Made by a program: the position numbers and the translations under genes
The notes under the pieces: generated by a model
Told to the model about the DNA's origin: nothing
The model's input: the letters and a program-made list of their open reading frames with translations, nothing else
Database searches by the model: none
Virus record (IMG/VR): IMGVR_UViG_3300044701_002789
Coordinates: 124,001 to 188,000 of that record
Length of the DNA stretch: 64,000 nucleotides
Origin: a virus
Direction: 5' to 3' (one strand)
Part shown: positions 24,355 to 31,039 of the stretch, one piece after another
Position numbering within the stretch: the first letter of the stretch is position 1
Layout: each line of letters opens with the position of its first letter

Positions 24355-24513
24355 TCAGACTTCATCGGTTGGGTCTAAGATCTCTACCCATGCGTTAGGA
24401 TAGCGTTCTGCCCAATAATCATACCGATCATCAGCATCATCATAGGTGCCGAAAGTTTCCAGAATCTTGAAGTTTTCGTTCTCAAACTTGGCGATCTTAA
24501 AGAGTTTTGCCAT
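24355..24513 (-). CDS. Hypothetical protein (52 aa)
   Basis: Start at ATG 24513 (MAKLFKIAKFENENFKILET), following the CAGTTCACCACAGAAC leader. DADDRYDYWAERYPNAWVEI is typical of small phage proteins that report DxYxxxxPxAWVEI. Unknown function. Confidence 0.7.
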   Translation of the reverse strand: MAKLFKIAKFENENFKILETFGTYDDADDRYDYWAERYPNAWVEILDPTDEV

Positions 24514-24538
24514 GGGAGTTCTGTGGTGAACTGAGAGA

Positions 24539-24598
24539 ATTGTAGGGCATGGGGGTGATCCTGTCACCCCCTAGTGTGCCAGTGGTCAGACCGTCACA
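24539..24598 (-). promoter_or_regulatory. Box/hairpin/-10 cassette for 24355
   Basis: -10 TACAAT (24539-24544); 30-bp gap with GGGGGTGACAGGATCACCCC hairpin; box 24575-24598 (TGTGCCAGTG-GTCA-GACCGTCACA). GTGACA 17 bp from the -10 could act as a -35. Confidence 0.75.
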
Positions 24599-25341
24599 GT
24601 TTTCTTACTGTAACCTCCGAACTGTTTGTTAGAACGACGGGCACGGATTGCGGCGCCCCATTCTGAACCTTTCGGTTGCGTGCCATGCACAAGCAAAGCG
24701 AACGGTTTATCACCGAAGCAGTGTGAATCATCGTGGTCAACTTCCAGACCCAGACGTTCAGCGTCCGCATCATTCATGCAGACTTTGCTATAACGTGGGA
24801 AGTAACCTTCGTCGATCAGGTAATCAAACCGACCACCATACGATGCGGTCATGTAGAAGTTACTGGGCAACTTGAAGTTAAGAAACAACCGCAGACTCTT
24901 AGAGTAGCAGTAGAACTTAAGATCAGGATTGCGATGGGCAACCTCAATCCATGCGTCAAGATACGCACCAGAGAAGAAGTCTCCAGACTCATGAATGCGC
25001 ACCAATTCTGTTTTCTTAGTGCGATGATGTTGGATGCTGTCGTGGATAAGATCCGCAGCACTGACAGAGTAACCTGGGACAGTTCCGTTCTGCAGAGCAT
25101 CAACAATCAACTCCAGATTGCGGGCGCGATTGTTGAAGACAGCATCATACTGCACCTCAGAAGATGCAGCGAAACACCGAAACTCAGTGTGTTCGCCATC
25201 AACAATCCTACGCTTTCCGTCGTCACCAACGACAGCAAAAGACTTGCAAAACATTGCACCGGGGCATGTCTTACCTGCAGGCAGGTTGAAGATCAGCGTG
25301 TGAGTGCCAAGTTTGGCGTTGCCTTTGGAGAAGTTCAGCAT
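24586..25341 (-). CDS. GP88-domain protein (251 aa)
   Basis: MLNFSKGNAKLGTHTLIFNL, PAGKTCPGAMFCKSFAV and EFRCFAASSEVQYDAVFNNR match the Gene Product 88 (GP88) domain known from mycobacteriophages and many aquatic phages. Conserved Cys residues at ~26 and ~32 and in RCFAAS, plus HESGDFFS and KFYCYSKSL later, suggest a radical-SAM-like or metal-binding fold has been proposed; the biochemical role is not established. It is GC-rich relative to the phage core. The stop lies in the box of the neighbouring cassette. Confidence 0.85.
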   Translation of the reverse strand: MLNFSKGNAKLGTHTLIFNLPAGKTCPGAMFCKSFAVVGDDGKRRIVDGEHTEFRCFAASSEVQYDAVFNNRARNLELIVDALQNGTVPGYSVSAADLIHDSIQHHRTKKTELVRIHESGDFFSGAYLDAWIEVAHRNPDLKFYCYSKSLRLFLNFKLPSNFYMTASYGGRFDYLIDEGYFPRYSKVCMNDADAERLGLEVDHDDSHCFGDKPFALLVHGTQPKGSEWGAAIRARRSNKQFGGYSKKTVTV

Positions 25342-25365
25342 CGGAGGAATCCCGTTGACTTGATC

Positions 25366-25426
25366 AGTATAAGGGGTGAGAGGGCACCCTTGCGAGTGCC
25401 CTTGTGCCAGTGGTCAGACCGTCCAG
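25366..25426 (-). promoter_or_regulatory. Box/hairpin/-10 cassette for GP88 gene
   Basis: -10 TATACT (25366-25371); 31-bp gap with AGGGCACTCGCAAGGGTGCC hairpin; box 25403-25426 (TGTGCCAGTG on +). Confidence 0.75.
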
Positions 25427-25698
25427 TTCAGCACTTGACCACGGTAGGCAATCCGACGCACACGGTTAGCGTCAAAGGAACGCCATGCACCGATTCCGTC
25501 ACGTTTCGCAACATCAAAGTCGCGAACACGGAAGATGTCAGGATTATTGCTAGGGCGACCAGTGCCCACAATCTCCTGGCGATCTTTAGGATTAAAACGA
25601 ATCTTCCGAAGCGTACCATCACGCTTCACAAACTCTACAGAAACAATGGTAGAACCTAGAGTAGAAAAGAGTTCGCGGATCTGTTCGGAGCGAGTCAT
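25414..25698 (-). CDS. SH3-beta-barrel-like small protein (94 aa)
   Basis: MTRSEQIRELFSTLGSTIVS, VEFVKRDGTLRKIRFNPKDR, then IFRVRDFDVAKRDGIGAWRS and RVRRIAYRG. The order (VSVxFxKxDGxxRKxR ... V.D ... WRSF) is that of the phage proteins annotated as SH3 beta-barrel fold-containing. Likely a small nucleic-acid-associated barrel. Preceded by the GTTCACCACTGAAC leader. Confidence 0.7.
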   Translation of the reverse strand: MTRSEQIRELFSTLGSTIVSVEFVKRDGTLRKIRFNPKDRQEIVGTGRPSNNPDIFRVRDFDVAKRDGIGAWRSFDANRVRRIAYRGQVLNWTV

Positions 25699-25722
25699 GA
25701 GAGTTCAGTGGTGAACGATGTA

Positions 25723-25782
25723 AATGTAACAGGGCACCTGACCGGAATCAAGTGCCCTTGTGCCACCTGTCAAAGTGTCAGA
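25723..25782 (-). promoter_or_regulatory. Box/hairpin/-10 cassette for 25414
   Basis: -10 TACATT (25723-25728); 30-bp gap with AGGGCACTTG ... CAGGTGCCCT hairpin; box from 25759 (TGTGCCACCT on +). Confidence 0.7.
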
Positions 25783-26029
25783 CTGTCGCTTCCTTCAGTT
25801 CACCGGAACGGCGAGCATTAAAGACAAGCGAACCAACGCTAGCACCCTGCGCAAGAGTGTCGTTAAGTTTAGTTACGAAACTGCCAGAAGTGCTGACATA
25901 GGTGTAACTTTTGTCGGGATTGGTCTGATAGGCAAGTTCTACCCGATCAGACTGACTGGTAGCACTAATGCTAGCAATCGCCTCAGATTCTTCAGTTGTA
26001 AATGTGCGGTTAATAACAATCATATTCAT
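25778..26029 (-). CDS. KTSC-like small protein (83 aa)
   Basis: Start at ATG 26029 (MNMIVINRTFTTEESEAIAS); ATG 26023 is the alternative. RVELAYQTNPDKSYTYVSTS followed by GASVGSLVFNARRSGEL resembles KTSC-like domains and the 18930 protein. Begins 3 nt after the previous stop, so it is co-transcribed with 26032. Confidence 0.65.
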   Translation of the reverse strand: MNMIVINRTFTTEESEAIASISATSQSDRVELAYQTNPDKSYTYVSTSGSFVTKLNDTLAQGASVGSLVFNARRSGELKEATV

Positions 26030-26031
26030 AC

Positions 26032-26193
26032 TCAAAAGTCAATGTAATCAGTTTCAGTAGTTGTACCTGCAGCGACAAGTTCGCCGCCTTCAGTTTCCTC
26101 ATTCATATCTTCCGCGATGCTATCAAGCACAGAGAGAATGTCGTTACCAGTGTTACACTGGTTAAGCATGATCTCAGCAATGGTGAAGTTCAT
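26032..26193 (-). CDS. Hypothetical acidic protein (53 aa)
   Basis: Read from ATG 26193 (MNFTIAEIMLNQCNTGNDIL) to TGA 26032. Continues SVLDSIAEDMNEETEGGEL and ends TETDYIDF. Acidic helical protein, a common type in these phages. First gene after the promoter at 26252. Confidence 0.7.
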   Translation of the reverse strand: MNFTIAEIMLNQCNTGNDILSVLDSIAEDMNEETEGGELVAAGTTTETDYIDF

Positions 26194-26251
26194 AATAAAA
26201 ACAAAGGGTTTTCTGATGTGTGCAGTTTATAGTCTTACTCAGGACTATCAA

Positions 26252-26311
26252 ATCTTACAGCACATCAGGATCTTATGTCAAGTCTGATGTGCCAGTTTCT
26301 TATGTGTCACA
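26252..26311 (-). promoter_or_regulatory. Box/-10 cassette for 26032
   Basis: -10 TAAGAT (26252-26257); 30-bp gap; box 26288-26311 (TGTGCCAGTT-TCTT-ATGTGTCACA), both TGTG and CACA ends intact. Confidence 0.7.
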
Positions 26312-26504
26312 CCTTAAGATCCATGATCTCAAGAAACTGCATTCTGATAGGTTCACCATTGACAGTGAAGAAAACAGAACATCTGTCAATCTCAATGTCA
26401 CCATCAACAACACTAAGATCAACATAATGCCCACCATCATTATCAGAAATGTAAGGATTACCTTCAGTTTCATACCCAACATAGTAAAGGGTATCATTGA
26501 CCAC
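26307..26504 (-). CDS. Hypothetical protein, start uncertain (65+ aa)
   Basis: GTG 26504 gives 65 aa (MVNDTLYYVGYETEGNPYIS ... EIMDLKV). The open frame continues 23 codons upstream to about 26573 with protein-like text (NLKYPDSVQKFHDLLGDSYA) but no ATG, GTG or TTG, and overlaps the end of the upstream gene in another frame. Either a rare start (CTG), a translational frameshift from the upstream gene, or a degraded start. Confidence 0.55.
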   Translation of the reverse strand: MVNDTLYYVGYETEGNPYISDNDGGHYVDLSVVDGDIEIDRCSVFFTVNGEPIRMQFLEIMDLKV

Positions 26505-26550
26505 TACAGCATAAGAATCCCCAAGAAGATCATGGAACTTCTGAACAGAA

Positions 26551-26739
26551 TCAGGATACTTCAGATTCGGTGGTCACAGTCTCATCAGTGGACGGTTTCA
26601 CAGGTGGCACACGGAGATTATAAGGACTGTTAAAAAACCTCCTAAAAGAAGTGACCAGAATAATACCCGTTGAAAGAACACCAATAAACCCAAGGATGGT
26701 AACAGCATTACCAGTGAAATCAAGAGTGTCAGGCATCAT
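26551..26739 (-). CDS. Small membrane protein (62 aa)
   Basis: MMPDTLDFTGNAVTILGFIG, VLSTGIILVTSFRRFFNSPY: one membrane segment, then a Pro/Thr/Glu tail. Start overlaps the upstream stop (TGATGATG). Confidence 0.65.
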   Translation of the reverse strand: MMPDTLDFTGNAVTILGFIGVLSTGIILVTSFRRFFNSPYNLRVPPVKPSTDETVTTESEVS

Positions 26740-26879
26740 CAGAATTCGTAAGAGGAATCAAGGGGAAGACCAGCGGCAAGATCATCATAATAATCTTCCA
26801 CTTCAAACTTAGTTTCTTCATCATCCCAATCATAAGGAATGACTTCTTCAATCTGCTGTTCAGCAACAAATGGGTCCAT
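26739..26879 (-). CDS. Hypothetical acidic protein (46 aa)
   Basis: Start at ATG 26879 (MDPFVAEQQIEEVIPYDWDD) because the -10 lies at 26903. Very acidic, with EVEDYYDDLAAGLPLDSSYE. Unknown. Confidence 0.65.
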   Translation of the reverse strand: MDPFVAEQQIEEVIPYDWDDEETKFEVEDYYDDLAAGLPLDSSYEF

Positions 26880-26902
26880 GTCGGTGATTTGCGGACGAAT
26901 CA

Positions 26903-26997
26903 AATATACCCCATCAGAACCCAACCACACAATACCCCTTGTGCCACTGAACAATCTGACCACTGATCACCCCATCAGACATCAGATCCCTTATGAT
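26903..26997. promoter_or_regulatory. Bidirectional cassette: one box, two -10s
   Basis: Box 26940-26963 (TGTGCCACTG-AACA-ATCTGACCAC). Minus -10 TATATT at 26903-26908 (gap 31). Plus -10 TATGAT at 26992-26997 (gap 28) serves RNA copy 5. Confidence 0.7.
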
Positions 26998-27003
26998 ATA
27001 CAC

Positions 27004-27114
27004 ATAATCTGATGAGGTCTGGGGTAGGACTTATGATGTAAACAGTCGTAACTTACCCTGCTTAATAATAATCATAAGAATATAAAAAAAGAGTTGGGTA
27101 TAATAACCCAACTC
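27004..27114 (+). ncRNA. RNA element copy 5
   Basis: Core GGGGTAGGACTTATGATGTA, AACAGTCGTAACTTACCCTG; GGGTA/TACCC ends pair. Ends at the GAGTTGGG ... CCCAACTC hairpin. More diverged than copies 1-3. Confidence 0.45.
27083..27114 (-). terminator. Intrinsic terminator after 27122
   Basis: Minus: GAGTTGGG TTATTATA CCCAACTC followed by seven T. Confidence 0.9.
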
Positions 27115-27121
27115 ATTCATA

Positions 27122-27382
27122 TCAGGCAATCTGAACACATGCACCTTTTCTTAGTTGAGTGTATGTATTATACGGGTTCTTACCATCATATCCAGAATTG
27201 TAATGATGAATGCCATAATAATAACGGCGTGCATTGGTTTCAGTCATACCAAACTGCTCTCCCATTTCCCGGAAGGATGCTTTAGGATGTTCTTTCCTGT
27301 AATGATTCAGGACACTACACCACATCAAGGCATTTTCAGTGCAGCGAATGCTTTTCTCCGGGTGAAGTTTAATGGTTTTCAT
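27122..27382 (-). CDS. Helix-turn-helix DNA-binding protein (86 aa)
   Basis: MKTIKLHPEKSIRCTENALM leads to ASFREMGEQFGMTETNARRY YYGI, with the helix-turn-helix spacing (EMGEQFGM-TETNARRYY). A short basic tail follows (QLRKGACVQIA). A small phage transcription regulator is likely, and it is a second candidate for the box-binding factor. It has its own cassette. Confidence 0.7.
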   Translation of the reverse strand: MKTIKLHPEKSIRCTENALMWCSVLNHYRKEHPKASFREMGEQFGMTETNARRYYYGIHHYNSGYDGKNPYNTYTQLRKGACVQIA

Positions 27383-27405
27383 GAGGTTCTGATGTGAACA
27401 GTAAT

Positions 27406-27464
27406 AAGATAACAGAGATCAGGATGCTTGTGGAGTCTTATGTGCCAGTTTGGAAACTGGTACA
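27406..27464 (-). promoter_or_regulatory. Box/-10 cassette for the HTH gene
   Basis: -10 TATCTT (27406-27411); 29-bp gap; box 27441-27464 is a near-perfect palindrome (TGTGCCAGTT-TGGA-AACTGGTACA) and lies inside the 3' end of the upstream gene. Confidence 0.75.
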
Positions 27465-27805
27465 AGACCATAATCACGAATCATAACATCCCTCACTATT
27501 TCCCTATCGTAAGAATCACCACAGAAGTCAACATTCTCAGTCTTAAGATATTTTGCTGTTGCTTCCATGATCTGATCCATTGTTGCACCCATATCATAGA
27601 TGCCACTCTTACCATAGAAACTGAACACATAAGAATAGAAGAGATTCATTCTCTTAGTCTCTTCTGATTCCTTATGCTCATTCAGTTTCCTTTTGATGGA
27701 AATGGCAAGCTGTTCATTCTTACCATTGAACATAATACCCAGATTCTTATTGTCAAAGAGATCAATAAGACCAATCATCAGTTCAGACTCTTCAATGGAA
27801 AACAT
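27419..27805 (-). CDS. Hypothetical protein (128 aa)
   Basis: MFSIEESELMIGLIDLFDNK, GIMFNGKNEQLAISIKRKLN, then DQIMEATAKYLKTENVDFCG. A mixed helical protein of unknown family. Its C-terminus reads through the box palindrome (VPVSKLAHKTPQAS). -10 candidate TTATACT lies about 150 nt upstream at 27950. Confidence 0.65.
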   Translation of the reverse strand: MFSIEESELMIGLIDLFDNKNLGIMFNGKNEQLAISIKRKLNEHKESEETKRMNLFYSYVFSFYGKSGIYDMGATMDQIMEATAKYLKTENVDFCGDSYDREIVRDVMIRDYGLVPVSKLAHKTPQAS

Positions 27806-28016
27806 AAGATTCCTTAAGTAATGGAGAAACGAATCCCTTCAAAGCGGACAAACCAATTCTACTGGGATTCTTATGAGGTGTCAAGTGATTGTTACGGAAT
27901 GTTAACAAACCATTTAATACCTCCGGTTGGTGTCTTTGGTTGTCTTAGACAGTATAAGGGTCTTCTAGGCGCTCCTGGGTGCCTCTCAGGACGCTTCTGA
28001 AACTGACCCACAGACA

Positions 28017-28051
28017 TAAAAAAAACTCTGATTCCCGTAAGAACCAGAGTC
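28017..28051 (-). terminator. Intrinsic terminator after 28070
   Basis: Minus: ACTCTGGTTC TTACGG GAATCAGAGT followed by eight T. Confidence 0.9.
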
Positions 28052-28069
28052 TTATGATATGTTCACTGA

Positions 28070-28243
28070 TCACCAACGATCAGGATTACTCAAATCTTCC
28101 ACATAAGACTTGACCTTCTCAGCAGGTTCCAGTTGAAGAACCTTATTCCAGTCAATCTGATGAGGATTCATGTCACCAAATACTTCCAATTCCAATGTGA
28201 TTCTGTACTTTGTCTTTTGTGATTGTGCGTAGATAGATGCCAT
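28070..28243 (-). CDS. Hypothetical protein (57 aa)
   Basis: Read from ATG 28243 (MASIYAQSQKTKYRITLELE) to TGA 28070; continues VFGDMNPHQIDWNKVLQLEP and ends DLSNPDRW. This layout (KTKYRITLELEVxxDxNPxxIDW) is a familiar small phage protein. -10 TACACT at 28276; an imperfect box follows at about 28305. Confidence 0.75.
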   Translation of the reverse strand: MASIYAQSQKTKYRITLELEVFGDMNPHQIDWNKVLQLEPAEKVKSYVEDLSNPDRW

Positions 28244-28369
28244 GAGACTCGGACTCCTTGTGAAACTGAAACCTCAGTGTACCTGATTTCTTATGTAGGG
28301 TCAAGTGGTCAGTTTCTGAAGTGTCTCTGAGGTTTTATGTCAGGGTTTCTGGATTTTTATGTGGGCGCC

Positions 28370-28398
28370 TTGCAAAAAATTAGCGAGTGTGCTATAAT
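28370..28398 (+). promoter_or_regulatory. Sigma70-type promoter (+ strand)
   Basis: TTGCAA, 17-bp spacer, TGTGC then TATAAT: an extended -10 with good -35. It points to the + strand homing gene. The 28244-28597 stretch otherwise holds no gene and is AT-rich. Confidence 0.75.
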
Positions 28399-28563
28399 GC
28401 GTCATTTAAGAACACAAGGATTCTGACCATAAGAAATAAGATCTAAACATTATAACATAATAATCGGATATAACACTAACATAATATCATAAACAAATAA
28501 AACAATTATATTATTTTACTATTTTCATATATTATTAAATCTTACACAAAAAAGACGACATAT

Positions 28564-28571
28564 TATAAATA
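28564..28571 (+). promoter_or_regulatory. Late promoter TATAAATA (+ strand)
   Basis: Exact TATAAATA followed by C, 27 nt before the ATG of the GIY-YIG gene. Confidence 0.75.
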
Positions 28572-28597
28572 CTCACTATAGTACACGTCATAGTATA

Positions 28598-29431
28598 ATG
28601 AAAACAGGAACGATTTACTGTATTACAAACATTTCCAATGGTAAACAGTACATTGGTCAAACCAAACATGAATTGAACAAAAGATGGAAAGAGCACTTAT
28701 ATGAATCTAAGAAGTATAATACCAGACCTCTTTACAGAGCATTAAACAAATACGGTACTGATTCTTTCAAGATAAGAATACTAGAAGAATGTCCTATAGA
28801 AAAATTAAATGAAAGAGAAACTTATTGGGTTAATAAGTTAGATACTTACCACAACGGATATAATGCTACTTCAGGTGGAGATCATTTTGAACATGCAGAA
28901 GAAAATAAGATAAAAATATCCAATGGAATGTCTAATGTGGAGAGAACTGATGAATGGACCAATAATGTATCTAAAGCATTGAAGAACAAAATTAAAAATG
29001 GAGAACTATGGGGCATTCTTACTGGAAAATATAGCAATACGGATAAATTAAAACGTAAAGTGAAAGCGATTAAATTAGAAACCGGAGAAGAGTTTATATT
29101 TGATAGTATGCGAGAAGGTGCAAGAGAACTTACTGGAAATGTGGCAAATAGTGGAAATATATGCAGATCAATAAAGGAAGGATTTACTGTATATGGATAT
29201 AAGTGGGAAAAACTGGATCAGACTCCAACAAAAAGACCAGTAATAGGTGTCCATAAACGAACAGAAGAAATTGTTAGATATGATAGCATGAGATCCGCTG
29301 CTTACGATTTAACTGGCGAATCAAGAAAAGCGGGTGGTGGTTTACGGAAAAGTGTGTTAAATCCAGGAAAGAATAGTTGGATGGGTTATTATTGGTATTA
29401 TGAAGAAGAATACAATCCAGAAGTTCAATAA
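28598..29431 (+). CDS. GIY-YIG homing endonuclease with NUMOD/IENR1 modules
   Basis: 277 aa. GTIYCITNISNGKQYIGQTK at the N-terminus is the GIY-YIG motif, followed by the conserved Arg (KRWKEHL) and Glu (LNERETYWVNK, ~residue 72). The C-terminal half has two IENR1/NUMOD1-type DNA-binding repeats: EFIFDSMREGARELTG and EIVRYDSMRSAAYDLTG, each ending G-Y-x-W/Y. It is the clearest gene on the + strand, AT-rich, with its own sigma70 and late promoters, so it was probably gained as a mobile gene. Its stop overlaps by 7 nt the convergent homing-like gene. Confidence 0.95.
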   Translation: MKTGTIYCITNISNGKQYIGQTKHELNKRWKEHLYESKKYNTRPLYRALNKYGTDSFKIRILEECPIEKLNERETYWVNKLDTYHNGYNATSGGDHFEHAEENKIKISNGMSNVERTDEWTNNVSKALKNKIKNGELWGILTGKYSNTDKLKRKVKAIKLETGEEFIFDSMREGARELTGNVANSGNICRSIKEGFTVYGYKWEKLDQTPTKRPVIGVHKRTEEIVRYDSMRSAAYDLTGESRKAGGGLRKSVLNPGKNSWMGYYWYYEEEYNPEVQ

Positions 29432-30051
29432 GAAGACAATCTTATTCTATTGGATGTGTCTATACCTCTTGCTTTTTGATAATGCGAAAGAGAACCAGCA
29501 TTTGTAATAAATCCAGTTACAGTACATTGCCATTTTATTGAGGATGCTTTTCTTGCTACCTCACTTCGTTGTTCAGGAGTTCTACTGGCATTTGCTTTTC
29601 TTGCTACCTCACTTCGTTGTTCTGGTGTGCTTGTAGAAAGATATACTTCTCTTGCTTTTCTTGCTACCTCACTTCTTTGTTCAGGAGTTTTATTTGCTTG
29701 TCTTTTTCTTGCTGCCTCACTTCGTTGTTCAGGAGTTCTACTGGCATTTGCTTTTCTTGTAATTTCACTTCTTTGTTCAGGAGTTCCCCAATTAGAAATA
29801 CCATCACCACCATCAGTCATATTATGAAGAATACCAGTTCCCAAATCTTTTCTACCAAACACAGCAATCATATAGATTTCGTGCTTGAATGCTTCTTCTT
29901 CAGTTAAGTTTTGCTTGAGGAAGATGATTCGTGACTTATCTTTGGGTGGTTTTACTCTTTTACATGTAGAATAAATCCTATTTCTTTTACCTTTACCAAT
30001 ATAATAAGGCGTTTGATCTTCTCTCAAATAAGCATAAGTGTAATAGTTCAT
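29425..30051 (-). CDS. GIY-YIG-type homing endonuclease with TPEQRSE repeats
   Basis: 208 aa. YTYAYLREDQTPYYIGKGK is a GIY-YIG start (Y-x-Y ... YYIGKG). The middle has five to six TPEQRSE(V/A/I)xRKA repeats, the NUMOD3 DNA-binding helix. The C-terminus (KWQCTVTGFITNAGSLSHYQ) is nearly the same as that of the gene at 36241. Repeat number may vary between relatives. Its start overlaps a short upstream frame at 30053. Confidence 0.9.
   Translation of the reverse strand: MNYYTYAYLREDQTPYYIGKGKRNRIYSTCKRVKPPKDKSRIIFLKQNLTEEEAFKHEIYMIAVFGRKDLGTGILHNMTDGGDGISNWGTPEQRSEITRKANASRTPEQRSEAARKRQANKTPEQRSEVARKAREVYLSTSTPEQRSEVARKANASRTPEQRSEVARKASSIKWQCTVTGFITNAGSLSHYQKARGIDTSNRIRLSSY
29555..29790. repeat. 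Degenerate tandem repeat within the homing gene
   Basis: Repeats of CTTGCTACCTCACTTCGTTG with linkers encode the TPEQRSE units; 48-bp spacing between most copies. Likely to recombine. Confidence 0.75.
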
Positions 30052-30052
30052 A

Positions 30053-30148
30053 TCATATTGAAACAGGATAAGATACTTTAGTCCAAGGAAGAGTTTTTAG
30101 TTCTTCATCGGTAAACTGTTGTGCATTACCATAGATTTCCTCTTTCAA
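30053..30148 (-). CDS. Short frame with TTG start, possible frameshifted tail (31 aa)
   Basis: From TTG 30148 (KEEIYGNAQQFTDEELKTLP) to TGA 30053. It starts on the last bases of the 30145 gene's stop (TTTTGA) and ends 2 nt before the next ATG. The text (FTDEELKTLPWTKVSYPVSI) looks protein-coding. It may be the original C-terminal part of the upstream protein after a frameshift. Confidence 0.4.
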   Translation of the reverse strand: MKEEIYGNAQQFTDEELKTLPWTKVSYPVSI

Positions 30149-30282
30149 AAGACAGGTTCAACACAACCATTTACAGCACTGGCATACCGATATGCCCCAG
30201 CATAATCCTTGAAGGATTTGGTTTCCACTTCTCCACTATATTCATTGACACTGAAGACCAGATAATACTTGGCGGTTTTCAT
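30145..30282 (-). CDS. Hypothetical protein (45 aa)
   Basis: Read from ATG 30282 (MKTAKYYLVFSVNEYSGEVE) to TGA 30145; continues TKSFKDYAGAYRYASAVNGC. A small beta-alpha protein. It has its own cassette and overlaps the frame at 30053 by 4 nt. Confidence 0.65.
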   Translation of the reverse strand: MKTAKYYLVFSVNEYSGEVETKSFKDYAGAYRYASAVNGCVEPVF

Positions 30283-30306
30283 GGGTGGTGCCTTGACTAC
30301 TTGTGT

Positions 30307-30365
30307 AGAATATCAGAGTCTGGGGTGCTGGTGGGGATCAGTGTGCCACTTTTGGTTGTGTCTAC
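30307..30365 (-). promoter_or_regulatory. Box/-10 cassette for 30145
   Basis: -10 TATTCT (30307-30312); 29-bp gap; box from 30342 (TGTGCCACTT on +). Confidence 0.6.
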
Positions 30366-30371
30366 GTGATT

Positions 30372-30587
30372 TTATTTTCTACAATCCAGGAAATAATGTG
30401 ACTTTGCTTCTCCAGGTGGAATAAATCTCACCACATCACATCCTTTGTATGTGTCTACAACAGAAAACCTTGGAGGTTCCGATACTGCTTTGAGATATCC
30501 TGCTTGAAATCCCGCAAAAATTATACCACCCACAATAACGCAAATGGAACTACAAACAATAAGTAATGCCTTTTCGTCGTCTTTCAT
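30372..30587 (-). CDS. Small membrane protein (71 aa)
   Basis: Charged start MKDDEK, then a membrane segment ALLIVCSSICVIVGGIIFAG, then a soluble tail with two Cys (YKGCDVVRFIPPGEAK ... FLDCRK). Probably N-in and tail outside. It overlaps the upstream gene by 4 nt (ATGA). Confidence 0.7.
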   Translation of the reverse strand: MKDDEKALLIVCSSICVIVGGIIFAGFQAGYLKAVSEPPRFSVVDTYKGCDVVRFIPPGEAKSHYFLDCRK

Positions 30588-30778
30588 TTGTAGTCCTCAA
30601 TATAAGTTTCATAATTAAAATCTCTTTTATTACCAAAGAGTTTTTTAAGTTCTTTATAGATAAAAGAAACTGTTTGTTCATCAAATCCAGCAGTTTTCTT
30701 TCTATCTAAAAACTCATAGAGTTCTTGTGCTTGAAACTCTGTAAGAGTAAGTTTAATTGTGCGTTCATATTCAATCAT
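30584..30778 (-). CDS. LTLT-family small protein (64 aa)
   Basis: Start at ATG 30778 (MIEYERTIKLTLTEFQAQEL). The KLTLTEFQAQELYEFL ... SFIYKELKKLF layout recurs in 31461 (C-terminal half), 55702 and 62140, a duplicated phage family. Unknown function. ATGA overlap on both sides. Confidence 0.7.
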   Translation of the reverse strand: MIEYERTIKLTLTEFQAQELYEFLDRKKTAGFDEQTVSFIYKELKKLFGNKRDFNYETYIEDYK

Positions 30779-31038
30779 TTGTTTTCTCCAAAGTTTTGAA
30801 CCATCCATTGCATAGTTTCATCAGGAACAATAGGTGTTGTAAATTGTTCTTCTGTTTCTTTAAATCTAAAGGGGTATCGTTTCTTTATACCATCACTTCC
30901 ATACTTGATTGCACATTCAAGTTGTAGAATGTAGGTATAAACAGGTTCTGGGACTTCATAATAAGTTAGTTGATTTTTATTAAAGACAGAAACAAAACAC
31001 TTTGGTCCATCTTTTGTGAAATGTGATTGGTCAGTCAT
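30775..31038 (-). CDS. Hypothetical protein (87 aa)
   Basis: Start at ATG 31038 (MTDQSHFTKDGPKCFVSVFN), 1 nt after the upstream stop. LTYYEVPEPVYTYILQLECA resembles phage proteins with a V-P-E-x-V-Y-x-Y-I-xxLE helix. Function unknown. Confidence 0.7.
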   Translation of the reverse strand: MTDQSHFTKDGPKCFVSVFNKNQLTYYEVPEPVYTYILQLECAIKYGSDGIKKRYPFRFKETEEQFTTPIVPDETMQWMVQNFGENK

Positions 31039-31039
31039 T

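Noticed and set aside
29569-29907. + strand frame of Cys/Phe/Ser repeats
   Set aside because: Antisense of the TPEQRSE repeat coding region of 29425.
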